Of a stretch of DNA of 34,083 bases, positions 10,335 through 17,002 are shown one piece after another. A program made the position numbers and the translations under genes. This DNA comes from Pseudomonadales bacterium (GTDB lineage: Bacteria > Pseudomonadota > Gammaproteobacteria > Pseudomonadales > Azotimanducaceae). Under the pieces are notes generated by a model, which ran no database searches, was not told the DNA's origin, and saw nothing but the letters and a program-made list of their open reading frames with translations. The first letter of the stretch is position 1. Every line of letters starts with the position of its first letter. The stretch covers positions 1-34,083 of the forward strand of contig JAJDVW010000115.1 in the NCBI GenBank assembly GCA_022825925.1, read 5' to 3'.

Positions 10335-12508
10335 GTCGTGTCGATGACGCCGTCTTCGTCACGGTGCCTCTGATCGGCTAGTCGGACCAGCCGACGGAGA
10401 CCGGCGGCGTCGTCGGCAAGGAAGCCCGGCCAAGCGTCCTTTAGGAGCGGTTCCGGATCAGAGAGTGTGAGTAGTGCCTCGCTAGGGACATCGCCCCACC
10501 GACTTCCGTGGCCTGCTGCGACCAACCGGTCGAACGATGCCTGTTCTGCGGCGACCCGGCCCTTCAGGGGCGTTGCGGGTGTGTTGGGCAACGCGAGTCG
10601 CGCTTGGCACGCCAAACGCGCTGCCGCGAGCGACCATCGCGGGGCTGCAGTCGCAGCAAGTACCGAGGTAGGGTCGTCGCTGGCCAAAAGAAGCCGGGCG
10701 ACCGCATAGCGCCGGATTTCGTCGTGGCCGAACTCGGGACCTATGCCAAACGGGTTGTCAGTGGAGTCCCTGAGCAGTCCGTCGCGACGGAGGCCGTCAA
10801 TGGCGGCGGAGTCAAGACTGCTAACGACATCGAGGCGTTCACCCCTACCAAGATCGAGTTCGGCGAGCCGCAGGAGTGCCGCTTCTCGGGCGTCGGGCGA
10901 ACCCCGATCGGAGCTGCCGCGTCGCCGAATCAAACCGGACCAGATCTCGTTCATGGCATCTGCGTCGGTTAGCGGCATTCCGGTGATTCGACCGCGAACG
11001 AGTAGCTGGACCACCACAAGCCGACGCAGGAGTTCTCTTGATCGGGGATTGGTGCTAAGTCGCCGCAGATCGGGAAAGGTCTCAACTACCTTGTCTATCT
11101 CGGGGTCGGTAAGGGCGGGCACTCCGGACTCTTCGACCTGGGCGCTGTCGAAGCGATCGTAGAGAGCTTCAAGAACGACCTGCTTGCTGTCGGTGGAGGT
11201 CACGGCGACGACTTTGGTGCCGCTGTCTTGGGCGGCACCGACCAGATAGCGGAACGCGTCGTGCTTGTCTTCGGTGACAGCGTCCGCACCATCGACGACG
11301 AGCAGACGTTGCGGTGCGCTCAGTTCGGAGAGAATCGGCGAGAGAGGCTGTCCCAGCGCGTTCTCGAGGTCGATCGGGAGTGGCGGAACATGGCGTAGGT
11401 TGAGGCACACGGTCTGGAATCGATCTTGCTCGGCGACCGTCTTGTCGCTGAGACCGACAACCGCGAGCGCGCTCTTGCCCACACCGGACTCGCCACTAAT
11501 GACGACAGCTTGGGTTGCCGATACCGTCTTGACGAGTGCTTCCGTTGCGTCGTCTCGTTGTAAGTGCATCGAACGGTTGCCATCGCGCCCCGTGAGATCA
11601 GTGCGGACAGCATCGCGTGCGAATTGCTCAAGGCGCTCAAGAATCCGCCATCCGCGTTGATGACGTCGTGTGCTCGTGTTGAGAAGCGCATGGCAATCTC
11701 GTCGTATGATCGTTAGGTCTACGCGGGCGGCCGTCGATGCGTAGTCAGCCGCGAGGGCAAGGAGACGATCGCGTAGCGACGCCGTTCCGTCGACATCGGG
11801 GTCTCTAGCCACTCCCGAGAGATTGGTCGCTACGGCTGCCCAATCGGTTTCGTCCGGTGTCTCGAGCCGAGGCATGAGGACTTCGAGCCTTGACAGCAAC
11901 TGCCACGTGCGTTCCTCGACAATTCTCCGGTCCGGGGCCGGCGTACCGAGATGGCGTAGGGAACGGTCAACGAGTTTGGCAAGGTGCTTGAGCCTCCGGC
12001 GAAGGCCCGACGTGAACTTGCCCGGCGTGTTGACGAGGATAAAGAGCCCGGGCGCGTCCATCTGGCCCGCAGCAAGGTCGGCTAGCCGGGCTAGCTGCTT
12101 CGCGTGTGCTAACGGACCAGAGACAACGAGACCGAACCGGTGCTCCGTGTCATCCGAGGGCTCGCTAACTGTCGCGCGGACGAACTGGAGGATCAGCTTC
12201 TGAGACGACTCGTCGCTTTGGACGATTTTCGGGGCGCGCCGAATGCCGAGGGCGAGGACGAGCGGAGGAAGAAGGTCGTCCGGGCGTCCGGCATGGACTA
12301 CAAGATCGTCAACAGGGTGCTCAGGAGCCTGTTGGAAAGAGACGCTCGCGACTCGCCGGCCATCGCCGAGTTCGGGCGCCACGTTCCCCGTGAGCAAATG
12401 GGCAAGGTACTGAACGGCTACTTTCCGCTCAAACGTCACACCGACACCACCTGTTGCGTCGGGGCTTGCGCCGGCGGGCGGCGGTCGATTGGAACCGGCA
12501 GATGGCAC
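10232..12508 (-). CDS. N-terminal part of split STAND NTPase, Avs/Cap4-like (nuclease-like domain plus P-loop NTPase)
   Basis: This 758-codon frame starts at GTG 12508; GTG further in (before TFERK) is an alternative, and a stop at 12551-12553 limits upstream extension. Residues about 25-180 resemble the Cap4/DUF4297-type nuclease found at the N-terminus of antiviral STAND proteins: FERKVAVQYLAHLL (26-39), then VDDLVV (66-71), then SSQKLILQFVRA (101-112). The expected Q-x-K after a beta strand seems replaced by GIRR (88-91). A STAND-type NTPase follows with Walker A GESGVGKS (339-346) and Walker B LLVVDGADA (402-410), then a helical region. After W726-W727 the frame turns into low-complexity Arg/Ser/Pro sequence to the stop, consistent with a frameshift into the 10334-7332 frame. 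Such proteins sense phage proteins and trigger abortive responses. Confidence 0.75.
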   Translation of the reverse strand: MPSAGSNRPPPAGASPDATGGVGVTFERKVAVQYLAHLLTGNVAPELGDGRRVASVSFQQAPEHPVDDLVVHAGRPDDLLPPLVLALGIRRAPKIVQSDESSQKLILQFVRATVSEPSDDTEHRFGLVVSGPLAHAKQLARLADLAAGQMDAPGLFILVNTPGKFTSGLRRRLKHLAKLVDRSLRHLGTPAPDRRIVEERTWQLLSRLEVLMPRLETPDETDWAAVATNLSGVARDPDVDGTASLRDRLLALAADYASTAARVDLTIIRRDCHALLNTSTRRHQRGWRILERLEQFARDAVRTDLTGRDGNRSMHLQRDDATEALVKTVSATQAVVISGESGVGKSALAVVGLSDKTVAEQDRFQTVCLNLRHVPPLPIDLENALGQPLSPILSELSAPQRLLVVDGADAVTEDKHDAFRYLVGAAQDSGTKVVAVTSTDSKQVVLEALYDRFDSAQVEESGVPALTDPEIDKVVETFPDLRRLSTNPRSRELLRRLVVVQLLVRGRITGMPLTDADAMNEIWSGLIRRRGSSDRGSPDAREAALLRLAELDLGRGERLDVVSSLDSAAIDGLRRDGLLRDSTDNPFGIGPEFGHDEIRRYAVARLLLASDDPTSVLAATAAPRWSLAAARLACQARLALPNTPATPLKGRVAAEQASFDRLVAAGHGSRWGDVPSEALLTLSDPEPLLKDAWPGFLADDAAGLRRLVRLADQRHRDEDGVIDTTWWNPSLAPYSTGRRRGVLAITPRPSCALGCVRM
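10322..10333 (-). other. Frameshift junction within the STAND NTPase gene
   Basis: On the minus strand the codons TGG TGG AAC CCC read in the upstream frame overlap GTG GTG GAA CCC in the downstream frame. A single deleted G would restore a Trp-Trp-Glu-Pro-Leu reading. Alternatively the run of four C residues lets a CCC codon slip back one base (AAC CCC to C CCC) and continue in the downstream frame. A mutation, an assembly error or a programmed -1 shift are all possible from the sequence alone. Confidence 0.6.
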
Positions 12509-12941
12509 GGGGTTGTCCGAATCCGTTTCGTTTTCTTCGGCCGTTTGACGCTATCTTGACCCAAACGCGTCACCAACTGTAGCGACTCCAATGGTGTCTG
12601 GCGCTGTGAGTGAACGGCGCTGGTCCCAGCCCGGTTGCGTAATCGGGCGTCGTGAGTTGGCGTTAGGCGAGGACAAGCAGCTCTTGCTGGATCGGCCTGA
12701 TCGTCCCACAGGCGGTGCCTGAGCGGGACCGCTCGTGCGGAACCTGGGGGCAAGCGTTCAGACTGTCTGTAAGAAAGTCACTCGCATGCGACCGATGCTT
12801 GCGATCGGTCGGTGCTGAGCGGAATCGCGGGTGACTAATCCGGTCATCCTATTCGCACCCCGTTTCGTCCTGTCGGATGGCGCCGGCACTGATCTCGCGC
12901 TTGTTCCCTTGGTCAGTGGAACGTCTGGCCCACCGTTGCGG

Positions 12942-13092
12942 GCTCCCGTTTTGTTCAGCCGGGATGGCTGCGATCCGCGGCTCCTGTCGGCCCCGGCCCC
13001 GCTGGATTTCCCGCGGTCGCCGGTCGCCATGTAGTGGCCTGGATTGGGCGCCTCGCGGCGCGCTCCCGTATTGTTCAGCCGGGGGATGGCTG
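12942..13092. repeat. Imperfect direct repeat pair, 120 bases apart
   Basis: GCTCCCGTTTTGTTCAGCC at 12942-12960 continues into GGGATGGCTG; a second copy starts at 13062 as GCTCCCGTATTGTTCAGCC and continues into GGGGGATGGCTG, ending at 13092. The units are about 30 bases with one substitution and a two-base length difference. They lie between the defence genes and the recombinase cassette. Function is unknown; recombinase arm sites or the scars of a lost element are possibilities. Confidence 0.6.
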
Positions 13093-13282
13093 ACGTCCCT
13101 GCGTGGGTCGATCCCCGTTGTTGGAATGGCGGGGCACCATCAGGATGCGCCCAGAGGGGCGCTACTAAGCGCGGCGCACCGTAGCAGCCCGTCGGCGGGT
13201 GTCAAGCACGGCGTCGTTAGCAGTCACTCCGTGCGCGTGGAGCGTATGCGCGCCACGATGTGCGCGCTGGGCGGCAAGGCGA

Positions 13283-13333
13283 GCCCCCACGCTGGGGGAA
13301 GCGTCCGCCAGGACCTTTTCCCAGCGTGGGGGC
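13283..13333. repeat. Paired inverted hairpin units (REP/BIME-like)
   Basis: GCCCCCACGCTGGG at 13283-13296 and its exact reverse complement at 13320-13333 form 14-base arms around a 23-base loop. Each arm can also fold alone (CCCCC-ACGCT-GGGGG type), as in pairs of oppositely oriented REP units. It lies about 140 bases beyond the stop of the minus-strand recombinase cassette, so it could act as a transcription attenuator, but no T-tract follows on either strand. Confidence 0.6.
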
Positions 13334-13470
13334 GAGCAGTCGACGGCGACGCGCAGATGATGCGTCTCGGGACGTCTCGCGCGACGCGGCGCGGACGGCG
13401 CGCTGAAGCGCCGGGCGGCGGGGTCGCGGCGGGACGCGGGAACCGGAGGCGGGCGCCGCGGGGACGCGGG

Positions 13471-14013
13471 TCAGCCTGCGGCCTTGCGTCGCTTCGACGA
13501 ACGCTGCTGCGCGGCCTTCGGCGTACGCCGCGGCGGCAGCTCGAACCCGGCCTTGCGCAGCGCCAGGCGCAGGCGTCTCTCAAGCAGAGCGAGGTTGCCG
13601 CTGGGCGGGGTGCGCAGCAGCGCGGCCTCGGCGCGGGCGGCAAGCTCGCGGTACCTGTCGCGGGACTGCCGCACGCGCAGCACCGTCTTGCGGGCGTTGC
13701 CGAGGCTCCCCCGGATCGCGGCGTGGCGTTCGCGGTCGCGGCGGCGGCTGGCGCGCTCCGCCTCGAGCGCCTTGCGGACGCCGTCGCGCTCGCGGCGCAT
13801 GGCGTCGAGCTGGATGCGCAGTTCGTTCTGCAGGCGCTGGAGGTTGGCCACGTGGTCGTCGCGCCCGCGCAGCACGCGGGCGTAGTCGAGGAGCAGTTCG
13901 CCGATGATCTCGCCGGGATGGTGGTCCAGCTTCGGGAGGCCCTTGCGGCTCACGAGCCAGTCGAGGGTGTCGGCCTGTTCCAGTGTGAGGTGCAGCGTTA
14001 GCCGGGACTTCAT
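13471..14013 (-). CDS. Coiled-coil protein of the recombinase cassette, unknown function
   Basis: The 180-residue product begins at ATG 14013, which overlaps the recombinase stop as ATGA, so the two are translationally coupled. The N-terminal 50 residues (MKSRLTLHLTLEQADTLDWL...) look compact, possibly ribbon-helix-helix or HTH-like. Residues about 55-140 are a long Arg/Glu/Ala-rich helix with heptad character, likely a coiled coil. The C-terminus is strongly basic. This could be an accessory DNA-binding factor that bridges recombinase subunits or directs them, comparable in position to the third gene in Tn554-like tnpABC operons, though I see no sequence similarity that proves it. Confidence 0.75.
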   Translation of the reverse strand: MKSRLTLHLTLEQADTLDWLVSRKGLPKLDHHPGEIIGELLLDYARVLRGRDDHVANLQRLQNELRIQLDAMRRERDGVRKALEAERASRRRDRERHAAIRGSLGNARKTVLRVRQSRDRYRELAARAEAALLRTPPSGNLALLERRLRLALRKAGFELPPRRTPKAAQQRSSKRRKAAG

Positions 14014-14915
14014 TTCAGATAGGCCAGCGTGATGTCCCGGCGGAAATGCCCGAGTTCCTGGCTGACCACCTCCAGCGCGTCGGAACGGAGCAGCACCCGC
14101 TGCAGTTCCCGCATCCGCTCCTGGGCGTAGCTGTGGCGCATCCCGTGCGCGCCCCGCGTCCAGCCGAGCGCCCGCTTCGAGGCGCCGGTGAAGCTGGCGC
14201 CCCAGGCGGTGCCGGCGGCGACGTCGTAGCGCGACGTGTAGTGGATGCCCCGATCCGTTACGCGAACCGGTTCGTCGCGCCGGACGGCTTCGAGGCGGTC
14301 GGCCAGATCGTCGGGGACCCGGACCAGGCGGATGAGACCCCCCTTGCCGATCACGGTGTAGTCCCGGCCCGGCCGGCCGGCGAACTTCTCCGGGCGCGCC
14401 GGGCGGCGGTCGGGCGGCTGTTCGCCGGGCCGCGCGAGCGTGAACAGTTCGTGCGCCCGCAGTCCGGCGGCGTGGACGATCAGGGTCGAGAGCGCATTGC
14501 GCCCCCGCTGGGCGGCGGCCACCATGCGGACCTGCTGGGCGGTGTACGCCCGTCCGCCCTTCCGGCGGGGCCTGTCGGAACGCACCACCGTCAGGCGCTC
14601 GCCTTGCGGCAGCCGGCGGGAGACGTGGACCAGCATCGCCTGCAGCGACTGCCTGTGCATGTCGAGGGCCTTCTGGCCGAGATCGCCGGTGCGGCTGCGG
14701 AGGTAGTCGACGGCGGACTCCGGGGTGACGTCGCGCAGTTCGAGGCCGTCGCCCGCGATGCGTCGCGCGATCTGTAGCAGGCAGTCGCGGTAGTTGGCGA
14801 CCGTGCGCACGGAGGCTGGCCGGTCGGGATTGCGGCGCAGCGCGCCGAGGTTGACCAGGCGGCCGATCACAGCTTCGGCCTGGCGCTCGGGGGATCGCCT
14901 GCGGAACTTCGCCAC
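14010..14915 (-). CDS. Tyrosine recombinase/integrase
   Basis: A 301-residue site-specific recombinase starting at GTG 14915, five bases after the stop of the upstream small gene. All catalytic residues are visible: R153 in GLRAHELFTL, K191 in IGKGGLIRLV, H257-G-M-R260, H290 in ELGHFRRD, and the nucleophile Y299 in TLAYLK only two residues from the C-terminus. The N-terminal 100 residues form the SAM-like core-binding domain (ASVRTVANYRDCLLQ). A longer frame open to 15254 is Arg/Pro-rich and overlaps the upstream gene, so it was rejected. It differs clearly from the P4-type integrase at 19973-21148 and belongs to a three-gene operon, suggesting its own mobile element, not a phage. Confidence 0.92.
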   Translation of the reverse strand: MAKFRRRSPERQAEAVIGRLVNLGALRRNPDRPASVRTVANYRDCLLQIARRIAGDGLELRDVTPESAVDYLRSRTGDLGQKALDMHRQSLQAMLVHVSRRLPQGERLTVVRSDRPRRKGGRAYTAQQVRMVAAAQRGRNALSTLIVHAAGLRAHELFTLARPGEQPPDRRPARPEKFAGRPGRDYTVIGKGGLIRLVRVPDDLADRLEAVRRDEPVRVTDRGIHYTSRYDVAAGTAWGASFTGASKRALGWTRGAHGMRHSYAQERMRELQRVLLRSDALEVVSQELGHFRRDITLAYLK

Positions 14916-14920
14916 GGAGG

Positions 14921-15274
14921 TCAGTCGGCGAGCTGCCGCCGCAGCCAGCGGGCGACGGTGGAGTGGTGGACGCGGACGCGGCGGTCCGCGAGCCAGCGGC
15001 GCAGTTCGGCGGGGGTGCTGCCAGCGTCGTGCAGGGCCAGCAGTTCGAGGGTGTAGCGGTCGAGGCGCGAGACCGCGTGGCGGTGGCGCCGTCTGGCGCG
15101 CGTCTGCTCCCTCAGGCGCGCTGCCTCGGCGGTCGCGTCGAAAGTCGTTCGATCGCTCGAAGCGGACGGGTTTCTGGTCATCTGGCGGGCCGCGGGAGCG
15201 GCTGTCCCGCTGCGGTGGGGATCGACGAAAGGTGCATGGGGAGCATCCATACACGGCGCGTGATCGAAACGCAA
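14921..15274 (-). CDS. Small helix-turn-helix protein preceding the recombinase
   Basis: The frame allows 117 residues from ATG 15274; starts at 15250 (MDAPHA) or 15181 (MTRNPS) are equally possible because none has a good ribosome-binding site. The C-terminal 50 residues carry a pattern LDRYTLELLALHDAG, then PAELRRWLADR, then VHHSTVARWLRR, matching a small HTH family frequently encoded beside recombinases on integrative elements. The stop lies five bases before the recombinase start. AT-rich DNA just upstream (about 15270-15300) probably contains the promoter. It may regulate or guide the recombinase; the assignment rests on the C-terminal motif only. Confidence 0.7.
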   Translation of the reverse strand: MRFDHAPCMDAPHAPFVDPHRSGTAAPAARQMTRNPSASSDRTTFDATAEAARLREQTRARRRHRHAVSRLDRYTLELLALHDAGSTPAELRRWLADRRVRVHHSTVARWLRRQLAD

Positions 15275-15445
15275 TTACTTCATGTTTATCAAATGGTTAA
15301 GGGGTCGTTCGCGGGAAACCTACTGGCACTTTCTGCCGCGCCGTGCGTTCTGGTGAGGCGGAACAACGGATGTGCTCGCGGGGAGCGTCCGGAAGGCCGA
15401 GACGCGACGACCGGAGCCGCCGCGTCTCGACCGCGAAGGGTGCGA

Positions 15446-15982
15446 TCAGTAGCGGTGGTGCAGGCGCCCGTCCATCGGCGACCAGCGCCAGTCCTGGTCG
15501 GCCTTGGGCTCGGGATCGGGCAGCGGCGACCAGTAGGCGGCCGATGGTTCCGACGCCGGCCTCGCGTTCCACGGCGAGATTCCGCAGTCGAGGTCGCTCG
15601 CCTTGTGGACCCGGTCGGGTTGGGCGGCGAACTCGTCGATGGCCGCGGCATCAAGGGCGTCCTTGCGCTTCTGCGCGTGTTCGATGTCGCGCTCGTCGCG
15701 GCACCGCTGGCAGAGGAAGTCGTCCGGGAGCCGCTTGCGGTATGCGCACCTGCGGCAGCCGCCTTCGGCTACCAGAGCGGCCCGGCGGCGCTTGCAGGAC
15801 TTCGCTCTCCGAGTCCTGCAGGGATCGCAGCTCTTCCAGTACCCTCCGTCGGCCTTGCGCGAGGCTGGCCTGGTGCATCTGGGCTGCGCGCACTGAGGTG
15901 GTTCCTGCGGAAGGACGGCGTGGAGGAGGAAGCCCGGCGGTGTGGTCCCGCTCCACTGGGCGATGAGGGTTTCGAGGTCCAT
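15446..15982 (-). CDS. Cysteine-rich zinc-ribbon protein, unknown function
   Basis: A 178-residue protein from ATG 15982, chosen because AGGAGA at 15988-15993 precedes it at good spacing. After a short N-terminal helix (DLETLIAQW) it has nine cysteines in pairs: C31/C36, C52/C55, C63, C76/C79, C91/C94, set in a very basic background (RTRRAKSCKRRR). This would bind at least two zinc ions and probably nucleic acid. The tail is acidic/proline-rich with conserved-looking tryptophans. It lies upstream of the recombinase cassette in the same orientation, 171 bases from it, and may belong to that element. I do not recognise the family. Its leader sequence recurs near 17735 (see repeat). Confidence 0.7.
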   Translation of the reverse strand: MDLETLIAQWSGTTPPGFLLHAVLPQEPPQCAQPRCTRPASRKADGGYWKSCDPCRTRRAKSCKRRRAALVAEGGCRRCAYRKRLPDDFLCQRCRDERDIEHAQKRKDALDAAAIDEFAAQPDRVHKASDLDCGISPWNARPASEPSAAYWSPLPDPEPKADQDWRWSPMDGRLHHRY

Positions 15983-16150
15983 GGGGTTCTCCTGTTCCAG
16001 GTTGTGACGCGGTGTGCGTCGGTGCCTGGACGGCGGCACGCGCGCGCAGGCCGGTCACCTCGCGCCAGCGAGGTCGGAGCGCGCGGAGAACCCGCTCCGC
16101 GGGTTGACCGGCAGAGCACGCGTGACACGCTGGGCCGGTATCCGACGGAC
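15983..16150. repeat. Leader repeat, copy 1 (upstream of the zinc-ribbon gene)
   Basis: Read on the + strand, GGGGTTCTCCTGTTCCA at the left end and TCCGACGGAC at the right end (to 16150) bracket a stretch that recurs as a shorter, diverged copy at 17735-17844. Shared internal blocks include GCGAGGTCGGAGCGC, GCGGAGAACC and GGGTTGACCGG. In this copy the left end is the ribosome-binding site of the minus-strand zinc-ribbon gene, so the repeat is a gene leader or promoter region. Confidence 0.75.
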
Positions 16151-16482
16151 GCGATGTCGTCGTTGGTGGGGGGTGGTGGAGGCCGGAGCTGGACGGCCGA
16201 GGGCTCAGGAGGAACCAGGCGGCGGCAGGCCGTCGTGGCTAGCGCGGAGCTAAGGATTTAGTGCTCGCCGCGCCTGGAGGCGTTGGCTAGGATGGCGGCG
16301 CTTACGTGCCGGGATTCCCTGGCGTTGCCGCCCTCCAGGGCGACGTAAGTGGCCGCTTCGGCGGTCGTTGCCGCCTCGCCAGGGGCGGCGTGGGGCCAGG
16401 TCTCTTCGGAGGCGCGGCGTCTTGGACCGCAAGGTCCGTCACCTCCCGCCGGGGATCGAGCATCCCTGCGGGAGAGGCCGGT

Positions 16483-16506
16483 TTGCGGCGGGAATCCGCA
16501 AGGAGG
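16483..16506 (+). promoter_or_regulatory. Hairpin abutting the ribosome-binding site of the small membrane protein operon
   Basis: TTGCGG (16483-16488) pairs with CCGCAA (16496-16501) and the Shine-Dalgarno AGGAGG occupies 16501-16506, sharing one base with the stem. A second stem-loop (16443-16474) lies just upstream. Such an arrangement could control translation or stabilise the transcript; this is inferred from the fold only. Confidence 0.4.
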
Positions 16507-16513
16507 AAAGCCG

Positions 16514-16720
16514 ATGGAACCGGATCAGGACGAAACGGTCGCGGAACTGGAAAGACTCCGGGCGGAGACCGGCAAGCTGGAAGCCGAGAGGACGAAACTG
16601 TTGGCGGAAGCGCGGCGATTGGACAACAATACGACCCTGGATGTCGTGAAGTTGCTGGTTGCCGTGTACGCCGCGATCGTCGCCGGCGTGAAGGCCGCCG
16701 AGAGCCTGGGCTGGCTTTAG
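16514..16720 (+). CDS. Small coiled-coil membrane protein (68 residues)
   Basis: ATG at 16514 follows AGGAGG (16501-16506) by seven bases, an excellent translation signal. The N-terminal 38 residues are highly charged with a heptad-like pattern (AELERLRAETGKLEAERTKL), likely a short coiled coil. The C-terminal part (VVKLLVAVYAAIVAGVKAAE) is one hydrophobic helix. The stop TAG is followed within nine bases by the next ATG, so it forms an operon with the 42-residue gene. The layout resembles small phage or island proteins such as holin-like or spanin-like peptides or toxin components, but no family is recognised. Function unknown. Confidence 0.7.
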   Translation: MEPDQDETVAELERLRAETGKLEAERTKLLAEARRLDNNTTLDVVKLLVAVYAAIVAGVKAAESLGWL

Positions 16721-16729
16721 GAGGAGATC

Positions 16730-16858
16730 ATGTTCGAAAGACGTGAACATCCGCAGAGCGGTCCGGGCCCGGATCGGCAGTGGTGGTTCGCCACCAAGCT
16801 GGTCGCCGCCCTGGTGGTGACGATGGTCGCCGCCTACGTGACCGCAATGCTCCTGTAG
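16730..16858 (+). CDS. Tiny single-span membrane protein (42 residues)
   Basis: ATG at 16730 follows GGAGGAG (16720-16726) by three to five bases and lies nine bases after the preceding stop. The product starts with a charged stretch (MFERREHPQSGPGPDRQWW) and ends with one transmembrane helix (KLVAALVVTMVAAYVTAMLL). The ribosome-binding site, position in a two-gene operon and a downstream stem-loop support a real gene despite its size. Paired tiny membrane proteins occur in defence and toxin modules and in phage lysis cassettes; nothing here decides between these. Confidence 0.6.
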   Translation: MFERREHPQSGPGPDRQWWFATKLVAALVVTMVAAYVTAMLL

Positions 16859-16866
16859 CGCGGGAC

Positions 16867-16886
16867 GGCCCTCCCTCGGGAGGGCC
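16867..16886 (+). terminator. Stem-loop after the small membrane protein operon
   Basis: GGCCCTCCC (16867-16875) and GGGAGGGCC (16878-16886) form a perfect nine-base-pair stem with a two-base formal loop (four in practice), nine bases after the stop of the 42-residue gene. Only a weak T run (CGTTT) follows, so it may terminate poorly or protect the 3' end. Confidence 0.6.
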
Positions 16887-17002
16887 CGACCGTTTCCCGC
16901 ATCGTGGCGTTCCAGCATCCTGCTTCGCCGCCCGGTCAGACGGTTGGTCGAACAACGGGCGAACTTCCCGACAGGGACGCAAGCGGAGGCGGTGAAGCTC
17001 CT

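Larger units (their letters stand above)
12509..13470. other. Gene-poor stretch between the STAND gene and the recombinase cassette
   Basis: About 960 bases with no convincing coding sequence. It contains an imperfect direct repeat pair at 12942-12970 and 13062-13092 and a paired inverted hairpin structure at 13283-13333, both listed separately. Long frames across it are arginine-rich and lack recognisable domains. The promoter of the minus-strand STAND gene should lie just above 12508 but I cannot define it. Confidence 0.6.
15983..16513. other. Divergent noncoding region between zinc-ribbon and small-membrane-protein genes
   Basis: About 530 bases between two divergent genes, both with good Shine-Dalgarno sequences, so it should hold both promoters. 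It contains leader repeat copy 1 (15983-16150) and, nearer the + strand gene, stem-loops CTCCCGC (16443-16449) with GCGGGAG (16468-16474) and TTGCGG (16483-16488) with CCGCAA (16496-16501). Frames through it are Arg/Gly-rich with no recognisable domain. No clear -35/-10 pair was identified. Confidence 0.6.

Noticed and set aside
12757..12770. TCAGACTGT occurs here and in the palindrome at 21235-21251, suggesting a pair of attachment sites
   Set aside because: Only nine bases are shared and the flanks differ; a match of this length is expected by chance in a window of this size.
12877..14001. Long + strand frame of 374 codons across the gene-poor region and the recombinase cassette
   Set aside because: Its translation is Arg/Gly/Ala-rich low complexity, and its second half is the shadow of the clear minus-strand coiled-coil gene.
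14963..16261. Long + strand frame of 432 codons opposite the HTH and zinc-ribbon genes
   Set aside because: Val/Arg/Gly-biased shadow with no domain; the minus strand has genes with motifs and a ribosome-binding site.
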